Below, in pieces: positions 35,606 to 46,849 of a stretch of DNA of 64,000 nucleotides. This DNA is from Melampsora larici-populina 98AG31. Its lineage: Eukaryota; Basidiomycota; Pucciniomycetes; Pucciniales; Melampsoraceae. The stretch is taken from the NCBI RefSeq assembly GCF_000204055.1, contig NW_006768773.1, positions 1,147,879 to 1,211,878 of the forward strand. Reading direction: 5' to 3'. The position numbers and the translations under genes are program-made. Within the stretch, counting starts at the first letter, position 1. The number at the start of each line of letters is the position of its first letter. The notes under the pieces are model-generated. The model was not told the DNA's origin, did no database searches, and saw only the letters and a program-made list of their open reading frames with translations.

Positions 35606-35925
35606 GGAAAGCTATGTTAAGTCTAGTAGTGACATGCACCCTTCACTGCAACCAACGTGGAGCAGATTATTCACAAAGCCAGCTTGTACAAGCCACAGGT
35701 TAAATGTAATATTTCCTATTCATCAATGTAGCACATACAGATCTTCATGTTGTGGCATGTGAATCAAGCAAATATGACTCTCACTAAATCATATTGTCAA
35801 CCCTGACAGTATCTCTCAACCAACTTCAGTTAGTATCAGTTTGTTTGGCTACAGAGGTGGGTAAGCTGCCTCCCTTTGACTGGCACTACTGCCTTTGTCA
35901 TCTTCAATCACAAAGGGAGTTTCTC

Positions 35926-35933
35926 ATATATAA
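35926..35933 (+). promoter_or_regulatory. TATA-like box of the 482-aa cargo gene
   Basis: ATATATAA lies about 120 bases before the ATG at 36052, followed by a pyrimidine-rich leader and a purine-light region (CACCCATACAATC) directly before the start. Confidence 0.45.
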
Positions 35934-36051
35934 CCTGTGCCCTCTTGGCTGACTTACCCAGCCACTTTCATCCTCTTTAAATTATTTTTCCATCATCAAA
36001 AGACCTCCACCACTGATTCATCAATATAATTCCCAATACACCCATACAATC

Positions 36052-38181
36052 ATGAGCTCAGGAGAAGGTCAGCAGTACTGGTCTTTTCCAACTTGACAAA
36101 TGACAATGGCTGACTTGTGGTTGATGTATATTTAAAACTTATTTCCTTCTCTCACGCTCATTTCTGGTACCTACTTCCTCATGATTCTTCTCATGAACTC
36201 AAATGTCCCCCATCTTTATAATCAAATTTGGGATGCTGTCATGACCTCACTACCTGGGATTTTTCACCTGTTGCTCTGGCTTGTCTTTTTGATATACATA
36301 TCTCTGTCTCTTCCCTGGTACCGTCCAAATATACATATACATATGTTTGAATGGGTCCTTTTTTCCTTACTTTCTTATTGAATCCCAAACTCAATTCTTT
36401 CTCCGTCTGCCTCCAATCATTCCTATCTGACTTGGCTCTCATTGTTTGTGTATCTCTGTTCACTTTGACTTCTACCTTTTCCATCTGACATTTCTCACAA
36501 TCATCCCTGCTTCATTTCCATGTCCCATCTATCTTTTGGCGCATCTTTTTTCTGAATGCATCCCCTCCCTCCCACCTGCTTGATGGTGATGATCATCTTA
36601 CCACTGCCCAGCAGACGCCCCAGCAGGCGCCCCAGCAGGACCTGCACCCAGGGATCCACTGATGGATTGTCTTCATGGTTTGTTTTTGACCCACCTATCT
36701 ATATATATTTGACAAGAGGGTGGTCAATAACATGTTCATTATTTCATTCAGGCCATCAAACAGAAGATGAAGGCTTGACTTTTGAGCAAACAGCTGCAGC
36801 CAAGTATCAGAGGATGCAGGATGGGCAGAAGAAGGCTGCTGACAGACAGCAAAAGGCTGAAGAATCACGCTTAAGAAAATCACCCAAAACTGCAGCTCCG
36901 CCAGGCCTCACTGCAGCTATTCATGAGTGGGCCAGGGCACTACTGGGCCTCCCCCGCCAGTCCACTTCCCCCTCCTCCTCTCAAGTTGATGTCAGTCAAA
37001 TCACCAAGCACCACCTGCCAGCACCAGCCAAAATTACTGAAGTGGAAGCCTGGAATTCTCACAACAAGAATTGTGAGGACTTTATAGAGTACGAAATTAA
37101 ACAAAAGATGGCTCAGAAGCTTGCCACCAACCCTAAAGCATCCAATACTTACAAAGCAGAGCTCAAGAAAATAGTCACCAAGGAGGTAGTTGCGGAATGG
37201 GCCAACAGGGCCCCTAAAAAAGGATTCATGTCCAGGGTTGCTCTTGCCACTACTTCTGTGCAGAGTTATGAACCAAGTAGATTAGCTCTAGCAGAAGCTT
37301 CTCTGGCCGCTGCCGGATTCCCACGTTTGACGCTCCAATGGAATAATACTATCAACACTCCTTGGAACTCGGCTGTACTCAACTGTCTTCTGGCGGCTTG
37401 GCTGGAGTGTTATAATGCCAGAGGAGTCCCTGCCTACTATGATATCCCACAGTCTGACGAAACCCCCAAGCTGGCCAAAGAAATCCTCACCAAGTGGCTA
37501 AGTGGCAAGCGCGCCAAATATAGTCAGGAGGAAAAAGACAAGGCACTCATAGCAACCCCGGGCGGAGCTGAAAAATATGCTAAGAAGGTGGTTGAATCTA
37601 AGGACAGGAAAGCTATGAAGGCCTTAAGGACAAAAGTAATGATTTCCGCTGCTTCTCTGATTCTGACTGAACTGAGAACTGACCAGTGAAAGCCTTAGGT
37701 TGCTCAATCACGCTTACAAGCCATTTCGAAACACATCAAAGGCTTCACAGACACCCATCAACTACTCCTAGTAATGGACGAAGTGCATTCAGACACTGAG
37801 ACGGTCCCTGCAACCCCAGCAAAGCCGGCACATCGACGTCAAATCAAGCTAGCTTGGAGAAAGCCAGAGCTGGATCAATTGATTCACCTTGCTGACGAAA
37901 TGGCCAGAAAGAACCCAGACTCAACAAAGGCCCAGAAGACCAATGCGGCCAAGTTTCAGGCAGCCAGGGCTGAATACTCACCTGCTGCTATCAATCCGGA
38001 AGACCAACTCCCACCACAGCGATTTCCCAAGTGCTTAATTAGAGAAGAATTTCTGAATCAACTTGGGGAGCTGGAAGTTGAGGGCCTGGAGTTGTCTGAG
38101 AAGCACATTGAGCTCCAAACCCTCAATGAGCATTTGATGAGAAAGGTTGGAAACAAGTACGCAATGGCAGTTGCCTCATAG
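36052..38181 (+). CDS. Cargo gene: 482-aa protein of unknown function
   Basis: Exons 36052-36067, 36612-36677, 36752-37635 and 37699-38181 join in phase without stops; the first intron is long (544 bp). The start MSSGEADAPAGAPAGPAPRD is Ala/Pro-rich. A charged helical zone follows (AAAKYQRMQDGQKKAADRQQ), then TLQWNNTINTPWNSAVLNC and KWLSGKRAKYSQEEKDKA, and an acidic segment MDEVHSDTETVP leading to a Lys/Arg-rich part with RQIKLAWRKPELDQLIHLAD. The tail has Leu-heptads (LGELEVEGLELSEKHIELQ) that may form a coiled coil. The W…N…LN…K.L..KR..Y then D..SDTE layout parallels the next gene, suggesting a common origin. I do not recognise a catalytic domain. Being intact inside a young transposon, it may be functional for the element. 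Confidence 0.7.
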
Positions 38182-38992
38182 GAATTTCCAAAGGTTATTC
38201 ATTGAATCATATCAATTATTATCAAAAAAATCTGTTTTCTTTCAAGGTTCTGTGAAGGGTATTTTATAGAATCATCTCAATCATTATCAAATTATATTTC
38301 TCTTTTTTTTACTTGTATATTGGAAAAATCTCAGGAGGTGCAAAATGCTGAAAAAAAATCATCTCTTTCTTTGGTGTTGGACAAAAATATGTACAAAATA
38401 TCATATCCTGTTTTATATTGAGTGTTTACTTGTTTCATATGTTTATTGGGTGTTGGGCTTAAATCTGTTCAAATTTTTTTATTGATTCTTTTATATATAT
38501 TTTTTGTTGTTGAATCAAACGGTATCATAAGTTGAACAAAAAGACCTGTAAAAATGTCATTTCTTTCTTGTGCTTGTGTCAAAAAAAGTCAAACACTGAA
38601 ACATATTTCTCATGTATGTCAAGACCTTGCCCATCCGTGCTTACCGCACCAAGTGGTTTTGACTTGTCCCCTAGTACATCTGCACAATATTTGAATCACA
38701 TCTGAACTAGAACTACTGGATTCATCAAGGATACAAAGTGGGGTCAGAAGCCTGACACTTGATGTTTTTGAGAGTGTCACAGCTTGGAAATGTCCTCAAC
38801 CAGTGCAGAAGCCTTTGGAAGAAGCAGGAAAGTAGGGGTAGAGGTATAAATGTGTCTCAGGCTGCACTCCTCTTTCGTGGCCTCCTCCTTCTTGACCATC
38901 ACTTTCTCTTGTTTCATCAACATCACCTCAGATCATTCTCCATCAAATCAAACAAGGACAAATTGTAATCTTGTGTATCAACACACATTTAA
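38182..38992. other. Intergenic spacer and promoter of the 348-aa cargo gene
   Basis: AT-rich 3' region of the upstream gene with repeated TTATCAAA and CATTTCTTTCTT-like phrases, then a TATA-like TATAAAT at 38845-38851, about 140 bases before the ATG at 38993. A pyrimidine-rich leader separates them. No additional gene. Confidence 0.45.
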
Positions 38993-40165
38993 ATGGGTAG
39001 GACCTCTTCAGTTCTTCTGGTTCAAAAGCTGCAAACTCATGACTCCACTTTACGATCTCAGCATCTCCCACTCATAAACGCTCAAGTGGTTGGGTGAATG
39101 GAGCACCACCAAAGAGCCGCAAAGCAAAGAACAAGGCTCTGAGCGCTCACCTCCCCGGTCATAACCAGCCAATCTGTAAATCATATTCTGAATTTGCAAG
39201 ATTTATACTTGGATACACCAAAACACACCAAGTTTATCCTGATTCACCTGGCGATGATCAACTTATGAATCTTCCAACTCTGACTATGGAAATGATCTTA
39301 CAAGATACCTCAGTCTTCACCACCTATAATGCTTCAGCCCATTCAGTTAAATCTGATTGGTCACCGTTCAAGACTCTGCTCCTCAAAGACCTGGCGAATC
39401 ATCAAATAGATGATAATTTCACCTTTGAATGGAAAGCGGACAATGGTGAAAAAAGTACATGGAATCAAACAATGATTTTTTTTACTGTAAAGCATTGGAA
39501 GTTTGCCAAAGCTGCTTCTGCTTTTGAGAATTTTGGACTGGATCAAGACAACCCTAATGACCTTGTCCAAGTTGGGATCATGACTCGCTGGGTGATTGGG
39601 CGGATTGAAGAAATCAAGAGAAGATTTCGAGATCCATCCAAGGTTGAACAAAGGACCCGGAGCAAAAAGAGAAGAGATGTAAGTCATGTTTATGCCTTTA
39701 GGCATTCTCCAGTCCGTTTCTGATAATATGTCTACTCAGCTCTGGAAATACCGTAAAGCCACTCTTCAGCAACATCTTCCGCAATTTCTTGACCTCCTAC
39801 CCGATGCAGACTGCTGTTCTGATACAGAAGACGACCCACATCGACCCATCCAGAAGTCGATTTGTCCAGCATGGCGTAGCGTCAAGTATGGCAACTGGCT
39901 ACATGAAGTGGACCGGCTATCCTATCAAGATCAATCCACTATCAAGCTGAGGATTCATCCCGCCCGCAGATTAGATACTAGGCGTCAAGAAGGCCATACA
40001 GTCAACCCCTTTGGAACTGTCTGTGCTAACCTTCCAGAAAACTGTTATGAAAGTGCTTTCTTGAAGCACTATGACCCCCTTGAAAAACTGGCCCTGGGGA
40101 TATCACCCAGCTCTGCAAAACTTGATGATGCTCTGACTGCAATTGCTACACTTCTTCCCAATTGA
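38993..40165 (+). CDS. Cargo gene: 348-aa protein of unknown function
   Basis: Exons 38993-38996 (ATGG), 39062-39678 and 39740-40165 give an uninterrupted frame. The sequence starts MASPTHKRSSGWVNGAPPKS with a basic patch (SRKAKNKALSAH). It contains YSEFARFILGYTKTHQVYPD, then WNQTMIFFTVKHWKFAKAAS and a basic helix RRFRDPSKVEQRTRSKKRR. A LPDADCCSDTEDDP acidic/Cys motif follows, then ICPAWRSVKYGNWLHEVDRL. The arrangement resembles uncharacterised basidiomycete proteins that I associate with transposon-rich regions (from memory, unverified). The tiny first exon is supported by frame: no other upstream ATG gives an open phase. Function unknown; DNA or protein binding is only a guess from the basic patches. 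Confidence 0.7.
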
Positions 40166-40789
40166 CTTCATATTAATTCAGGCTGCGTATTTTATCTATG
40201 ATGTCATTATACAAGAACACACCACTGGTTCTTATGTGTCAGGTCTTTTCACCAAGTATAACTAATTTGAGAAGAATGTATGGCTAGGGGTTAGGGTTTG
40301 TGACTCATGTGACCACCATAAGCATATGTGCACATACCACAAGTTGGCCGCTGCAACTGTTTGCCTTATATACCATGTCTGATTTGACCACACAGTCTCC
40401 TGTTCCTCAGTTTCCTCTTTCATTATCACTTTGCCATGTGCATCTCCAAACTCCACATATGGCACCATCCATGGGTTCTACTTATCTTTTGTCACCTCTT
40501 TGTTCATCAAACACTGATCAGGGACTTGATCCATCCATGGACCTTCCTGTGTAATATTTATTACCGGAAATGCAGTCTGTTGTGGCGCATCGAAAAAACA
40601 AATCCAGGTCTTGTCAGGTGATCTTCAATGATTCTGATAAGAACTTGTTTTGGTTTTTCGACACGTCTGGAACAGACTGCAGTTCCGCTGATAGGTAAGA
40701 TGCTGAAGGGTCCATGAAAGACACAAGTGCTTGATCAGAGTTTGATGGTTGACAAGGTGATAAGGCATCATCAGAACCCATTCCTTTTT
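40166..40789. other. Spacer downstream of the cargo genes
   Basis: No supported gene. AT-rich 3' flank followed by sequence leading into the duplicated foldback unit. Confidence 0.3.
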
Positions 40790-41748
40790 TCCTCCCCTTG
40801 GTTTTTTGCCTCTCTCTCTACTTCAATTTTCAAGGAAAAATTTGGCTTGTAGAATGAAAAATGTGTCAGGACTTTTGACCGTTCAACTCACTTGTGAGCA
40901 ATGTTATTCACCTGTTGGCTCAGGTGGTTGAATTGAGTGACAAAACATGTCTTTGTTGACCAAATACGTGTTTGTCACTCAACTCAATCACCTCAGTCAA
41001 CACGTCAATAACTTTCCTCACAAGTTAGTTGAGTGAACAAAAATCGCAATGATACGTGCTTCATCAGAGTGTTCATCAAACTCTTGCTTGAGTGGTTATA
41101 CTCCTATTATCCGGGGAACCTGTCCCCTGTTTTTGGAAGGATGAAGATGCACCACCAACTTGCCGTGCAGCAAGAATAACCAGCGGGATCTGTCCGTGAA
41201 ACAAACTTCACAATGCGACAGATTCCGCTTGTTATTCTTGCTGCACAGTAAGCTGGTGGTGCATCTTCAACTTTCCAAAAACATGGGATAGGTTTTTCTG
41301 ATGATGAGAGTATAATCATTTGAGTTTTGTAATTCAAATTGTACTCCCCCTTTGTGCCTTGACTTTCTTTCTAAATCAATTTTCATGGAAAACTTCTGCT
41401 TGTAGAACACAAAGGGTGTCAGGTCTTTTAATCAACTTTAGATCATTTGTGAGAAAAGTCATTGCCCTGTTGACTGAGGTGTTTGGGTTGATTTATTGAT
41501 AGAGAGATATACATCCTTTGCCTTTCGTGCTGCGCTTAACAGTCTAGCAATTTTACGAGGGTAGTGGGACTTGCGTCCTACTGCACCTGTCTTTAGAATG
41601 CCAATCTCTTCTGCCGCTTTCGTCAACAGGTCAATGACTTTGCTCCCAAGTTAGTTGAGTGAACAAAGATTTGTAATGATAATGTCCATCATTTACTAAA
41701 ATCTCAAAAGAACTTACCCTTTAAGCAAGTTCCTGAATGATTATAAAA
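40790..41748. repeat. Two diverged copies of a foldback unit in direct order
   Basis: The first copy (about 40790-41090) contains inverted arms of about 75 bases (40880-40950 and 40966-41042; GTTCAACTCACTTGTGAG against its complement). The second (about 41343-41748) repeats the flank GCTTGTAGAA…TGTCAGG and diverged arms (ACTGAGGTG … AAGTTAGTTGAGTGAAC). A separate MITE lies between them. Confidence 0.65.
41097..41314. mobile_element. Small MITE with arms of about 95 bp
   Basis: Left TATACTCC…GTTTTTGGAAGGATGAAGATGCA and right arm are inverted complements over about 95 bases, about 20 bases apart. TATA at both ends suggests a TA target site. Non-coding; it would form a long hairpin. Confidence 0.75.
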
Positions 41749-41870
41749 NNNNNNNNNNNNNNNNNNNNNNNNNNNNNNNNNNNNNNNNNNNNNNNNNNNN
41801 NNNNNNNNNNNNNNNNNNNNNNNNNNNNNNNNNNNNNNNNNNNNNNNNNNNNNNNNNNNNNNNNNNNNNN
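41749..41870. other. Assembly gap (122 N)
   Basis: A run of unknown bases inside the 19-kb element. Its true size is not known from the sequence, and flanking repeats probably caused it. Confidence 0.99.
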
Positions 41871-42351
41871 CATAACCTGAAAAAAGAAGGGAAGACGGCA
41901 GTGCAGCTCAATACGGCTGGAGGCGCATTCCGGGCAGCTTGATATCTTATTGGTATTGTATTGGCAATCTGACACAAAAAGTCGGATTTCTCATATTGGT
42001 TCAGCTGACCCCACATGTGGAGCAACTTTTTTCATGTCGGGTATTGGCAATACAATATCCAGGCTTGAACCGACATGAGATCACCTCATAAATTGACTGC
42101 TTTGAACCCCAATTGCAGTTGAAATGGCACTTTTGCTACAAATTCCATATTTTATCCACTGTTATTGTTTGGGCAATACAATATGAGCTGCGAGATTTTT
42201 TTGGTCTTCATATCGTATTGGGTATTGGGTCAGATATGTTTGCCCCTGGTTACGACATGCAAAGTGTCCGAAAAGTCACATTCGATCGGATTATTTTGGG
42301 TGTTGTTCCCAAATCCATCTTCTTTGGGCAACCAGCCCTGATTCCCATTTG

Positions 42352-42803
42352 CAACGCTGCCACAAATACAATACTGGTATCGTATCGACAATACTCAGTA
42401 AAGTAACGGGTCTACAATACTAGAGAAACTGAGACTCAGTAAGGTAGTTGTACCCCCAATACGATACTCAGTAAAGTATTGCAATGGCAATACTGTGCCG
42501 CCCAATACCTAGTACCGTATCTTGTCACGATACCGATCAGATACTGATACTGTATCGTAGTATCGCACTCCCAGACACAAAATCAATAGAGATTTTGTAC
42601 TCGATACTTCCTTGGGCCCATTCCAGTATCGTACTCGGGGGGCGATACGATACTAAGTAAAGTAACGCCATACACGATACTGCCAGGAGGATCAGGCAGT
42701 ACCGTATTGTGGCTGCGATACTGATACTGACAATACGATACCCAAAAAAAAACTACGATACCGCTACGATACCGATACTGGTAAAGTAATTGTGGCAGTG
42801 TTG
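42352..42803. mobile_element. GATAC/GTATC-rich MITE, 452 bp
   Basis: Ends CAACGCTGCCACAA and TTGTGGCAGTGTTG are inverted complements with one mismatch. CCATTTG repeats directly at 42345-42351 and 42804-42810. The interior is a dense array of ATACGATAC, GTATCG and CAGTAAAGTA phrases in both orientations, unlike any other part of the window. Similar TATTGGCAATAC palindromes occur just upstream (41950-42060). Confidence 0.7.
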
Positions 42804-42819
42804 CCATTTGTCAAACATG

Positions 42820-43230
42820 TCACAACTTCCATTTACTTCATGAGGCATATATGCACAGCCAGCATATATGCAAAAATATGAGGAGTTCTTGGACTTCCAC
42901 TCCAAGGGAAGCTCCGGCCGAGGGTCCAATCCAAGGCAACTGTGATGGCCAAAATTTGCCTCAGAGGTATCTTTGGGTGCGCTTTTCCTTGTGGGGGGCA
43001 TCCAAGGACTCCTTGACATATGTTGCTGAGGCAACTATGAGGGCAGTTCTGGGTGGTCTGGTAAAAAACGGAAAATGTTTGCTGTGATACATCCCGTCCA
43101 TCTCTGAGAGTTGAGGGCACACAAAATGTTTCTTGAAGGTCATGGGTCCCCCAAGTTTGCCAGTCAGCAGCCACATAATTTGTGTTTTGGTCTGGAGACC
43201 TGTTGAGATGTGTTCAGGCATCATCTTGAG
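42820..43230 (-). pseudogene. Fragment of another Plavaka-type transposase C-terminus
   Basis: The minus-strand reading CALNSQRWTGCITANIF (about 43118-43070) matches YALNSQRWTGCITEIV near the end of the transposase at 24776-28130. Frames break immediately afterwards (a TAG about 13 codons on). It is an old, partial copy sitting close to the right end of the 19-kb element. Confidence 0.55.
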
Positions 43231-43364
43231 CTCTTTTTAAGCTTTCCTGAAGCTTCTCTGAAGCTTGCATGAAGCTTCTGTCAATTCTTTCTGAAGCTTT
43301 CATGAATCTTTCATAATGCCGTGGTAGTCACTGGCCTGCCAGAGCCCAGTAGATGGGGGCTGTG
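43231..43364. repeat. Right subterminal and terminal repeats of the 19-kb element
   Basis: Six copies of a GAAGCTTNNTGAAGCTT-like motif (43241-43300) and CATGAATCTTTCAT lead to the 34-bp terminal repeat (43331-43364), which is the exact complement of the left one. Confidence 0.8.
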
Positions 43365-46300
43365 CATAGATGAGTTATGTAGACACACCATTACAAAATC
43401 ATTAACCTCCACCTTTTGCCCAATAGCTAACGTGACACTTTTGTATTGCAGGAGGGGGTGGGCGGCCGGAGCTGGTCGTAAGCACAAGGGAGGTGGAGCC
43501 TGATGTTTTGATTTCGCTGTGCAATATACCATAATGCCCAATCAAGGTCAATTGGAAGAGAAAACATTAAGTCGGAAATAAATACACTCACCGCCCACGA
43601 CCACCGTTGGTTCCTTTTCAGAGGTGGGCCGGAGGCCCAGGGCCTGATGCAATTCAGGAACTGATAACAACAGATCCCGCAGAAGAGGCCCCGGAAACAC
43701 TCTGGCTTGCAATTCGCGGTCCCAAAAGGTAGAACCGGATAAGAAGATGCGCAACATCAGCGCGGTGAGGAAGGTATTCCCTATATCGCGGCCGGGAGCC
43801 AGGTGATTTGAATGGACAGAAGCATTCCGTAGCACGCCGTTGAATGATTCAAATTTTTCGGTAGCAAAGAGACATGCTGGTCCAAACCTTCGAATCGACT
43901 CTTGAAGGTGCAATAACATATGGAATTTCGGTTTGTTGACCCAGCGTGCGTTCAAAGACAACAACTGTTTGAGGAAAGAGTCGATGACCATATCGAGCTC
44001 CGCGAGGTATTGATTCATATCTTCAATTTCGGTTTGAAAGACATATGAGGCTAGCAGGCACAACTACGTCCACACATGCCTTTTTTCTTCGGTGAGATGT
44101 TCAAATAAGACGAAAGGCACCGTTTGCAAGACCGTCCGGAATTCCTTGCCGACAAGGCTCTGATAAAAGTTAATGAGCGTGTTGGGTTGAATTGGAGGTA
44201 CCTTCAACCCCTTGGTATTAAAGGAGCGCCATTGGCCTGAAAGATCGTTGTACTTTTTGGAACCTGGCTTCATAACGCCCATACTGTCCATGAAGTCCCG
44301 GAATAGATTCTTTGTGATTCCCAATAATACCACATGGAGGACTTCGACTGGTGTATCCTTATGCCCGTCAAAGCCTTACATTTTTAAGAACACATGTCAG
44401 CAAGATTGAATTGAAAGCTCAGTGTAACCCTAACACAAACCTTTGAGCCTTAACATGGGATTGAATAGGTGGTCTCCCACCTCGCTGTTCAATTGATCCA
44501 GTAGCGTAGCCACCTCGCCCGGTGGAAGAGCCGCATGAGCTTCGTGAGCTTTGGTGTAAAAAAATTCGTTAACCGTGTCTCGCAGGCCATACTGACGCGC
44601 TAGGTCATCGTGGTGTTTTTTTGTGTGAGGACGAGCCGCCATACTCCAGAGCTCTCGAATCCTCAGGTTGGTTGTCAACCACTGACGAGCAGGTAGGAGT
44701 GACTAAGATTCGTAGTTAGCATATAACCGGAAGCTAAAACAGAAGTAATGTAATACCTTGTTTCCCTCTTCATCGATGTGTACAAAGTCTCGTACATACT
44801 TGGCGGTCATCTTGTCCTTGGCGCGGTCAACCTTGAGATCACACATACGGCATGGGGTGAGGGTATTGGCAGGGTTAAGGGTATTCGAAATCTCGGCATG
44901 CATGGGCGAGTCGCCTAGGTGGCAAAGGACGACCACCATAGCCAGGACCTTGGCGCCAAGAGAGTGGTCATAAGCCACGCAACCATTGGTTGCAAGATCA
45001 CTGAAAAACAAATATCAACCATGATACGACCATACGAAAGAATTATGAAAATGAAAAACTAACTTTATATTATCCACCACCTCGTCTAGTAAATCGAGGG
45101 CCGAGGCACTGTTGGAAGTAGCCAAGAAGTGAAGATTGAATTCTTGGTTACTCCAATGAGGAGGCAGACCCTATAGTGTGAAATACAAGCTCATATGCTT
45201 ATTCCATTTTTTGGAAACATTGCCGGATGTGTCGTCTGAATAAAGCGTAAGAGGAACGTGTCTGATCACTTTGCCTTTCGCTCTGGCCCTCCATGGGTTC
45301 TCAATTGGATGAGCCGGCTGGGCCAACGAATGGGAATCTGGAAAGGCAAACCAAGATTAGGATGTGTGTAGGTAAGGCCGAAAAGGCGGGTATAACATGT
45401 GACTCACAGTAGACAAACGGTCTACACAGATCTTTGAGCAATAGGCCACCGTCCAATGTTATTTGGTCAAAAGTTTTTGCAAACTGGTCGCAATCAATAG
45501 TGAACAGTTGATCCGAATCAAAAGGACAATCATCAGGGATTATCACTTTGAGGTATGAAGAATCATCCGCCTCATCATCTTCCAGGATCGCCTCTTGCGC
45601 TTCTTGTTCCACCAGAGCAGGTATGCACTTCGCCATTGACCGGCCGTTGTGTTGAAAGAAAAAGAACGGGACCACGAGTTCTTCAGACCGAAGCTGGACT
45701 GGTTTGTATATGTAGTAATGAATGCTGTTTGATTCAATCATTTGCACATGGAGGTCGGACGAATACCCCTCACGCCACTTCTTACACTGAGAGAACCGGT
45801 TGGTGGGGCCATCATCGAGCTCGGGGAGAAACTGCATGTGTGGCCTCACCAACGGATTGGCCAACTCCTACCAAACAGATGATCAATATATATCAGCGCG
45901 TGCCGGATATATGAGTCTAGGTCACGGTTCACTCACGTTTTGCACAATTGTTTTTACGTCAAGACCAAACAACGGAGTGCCGGAAGGACTGAGGCATTCA
46001 TTGAGTCGAAGTCCCATTTGCCTTTTCAATCGGACACTCACAGCCCTCAAAACACCCCACTCAGGAAGTTTGAGGCTGCAAATACGTAGAATGGCGCGAT
46101 GTCTTGTGTATTGAGACCGGGAAAGGAGGGAGCGAGCGGAACCTATGAGAAGTAGAGCAATGACATGCTGGTTCAGGTGCAAACATCATCAGTTACTATG
46201 TAACACACTCTTATAATTGGACACACCTCTTTTTTTTTGAATGGGTACCACATCATGGAATCCTGAATTTTTATTCCGGCGATATCATCTTGGAGAGCTT

Positions 46301-46849
46301 GCTCGTCAAGTTCTTGTTGCTCAATGGAGTCTTCCTCAAGATTGCCAAGAGTCTCCAATGCATTGCGAAGCTGTTGTAAATCGAGCTCGTGATCGGATTC
46401 ATCTGCATCCTGGGGGTTGTCCAAAAAGTCAAAGCCAGAAGCGCGAGTTGGATCGAAGGTGCGGAGGAATGACATGGGTGACGGTGGTGTGGGCGGCTCG
46501 TCATCCTCGTACAATAACGGGGGTTCAATAGGTTCCTCAGCCTGTGGAGTTGGAGTCCGCTCTGTTGATCTCTTGTGAGTTTGATATTGCTGACAGAGGG
46601 CTTCGTCGGCTTGTTGTTGAGCGACAAGGCGCCTGACGGTGTTTTTATGGGATTGAGAGTTGATGTGGGTGTTGTAGACGCGCATGAGGTGGCCACCACA
46701 CGCGGTGCATCGATATTTCGTCGGCCTCTTGTGTTGTGTCAAACACAAGATGTCTGCAAGTCAAGACGGTGGATGGGTGAGCTACTTCACTTTCTCTGTT
46801 TGAAGCGTGGTGGCTTACATGGAGTTGAAGTGGGGGTTTTGGTGGTCAT
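43365..46849 (-). pseudogene. 5' and central parts of the split Plavaka-type transposase (outer element)
   Basis: The first exon, ATG 46849 to 46819, joins in phase to 46753-46227. That gives MTTKTPTSTPYILCLTQHKR and a Cys2-His-type N-terminal motif (YRCTACGGHLMRVYNTHINS). Later exons carry hallmark blocks: RHVPLTLYSDDTSGNVSKKW, NQEFNLHFLATSNSASALDL, YDHSLGAKVLAMVVVLCHLG, TPCRMCDLK, KPKFHMLLHLQESIRRFGPA and FESFNGVLRNASVHSNHLAP. The last exon ends at the insertion site of the 19-kb element (NDFVMVCLHNSSM). It is disabled by TAG at 45173-45171 and TAG at 44066-44064, besides the insertion. Exon limits between 46226 and 43548 are approximate. Confidence 0.8.

Larger units (their letters stand above)
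24358..43364. mobile_element. 19,007-bp cargo-bearing Plavaka-type DNA transposon
   Basis: The ends are 34-bp identical inverted repeats beginning CACAGCCCCCATCTACTGGG (24358-24391 and complement 43331-43364). The trinucleotide CAT directly repeats at 24355-24357 and 43365-43367. Internal to both ends are GAAAGATTCA/GAAGCTTCA-type subterminal repeats. The element encodes a transposase (24776-28130) near the left end and three further genes (29497-34291 minus, 36052-38181 plus, 38993-40165 plus). It also has tandem repeats, smaller MITE-like insertions and an assembly gap at 41749-41870. Identical long ends indicate a fairly recent insertion. The CACTA-like 3-bp duplication fits the transposase family. 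The gap means the true length may differ somewhat. Confidence 0.9.

Noticed and set aside
36556..36751. N-terminal extension of the 482-aa gene by reading straight through
   Set aside because: That frame crosses an obvious intron (36678-36751) and a low-complexity translation; the spliced start at 36052 fits phase and promoter.
41721..42025. Two open frames spanning the N run
   Set aside because: They exist only because unknown bases are read as non-stop codons.
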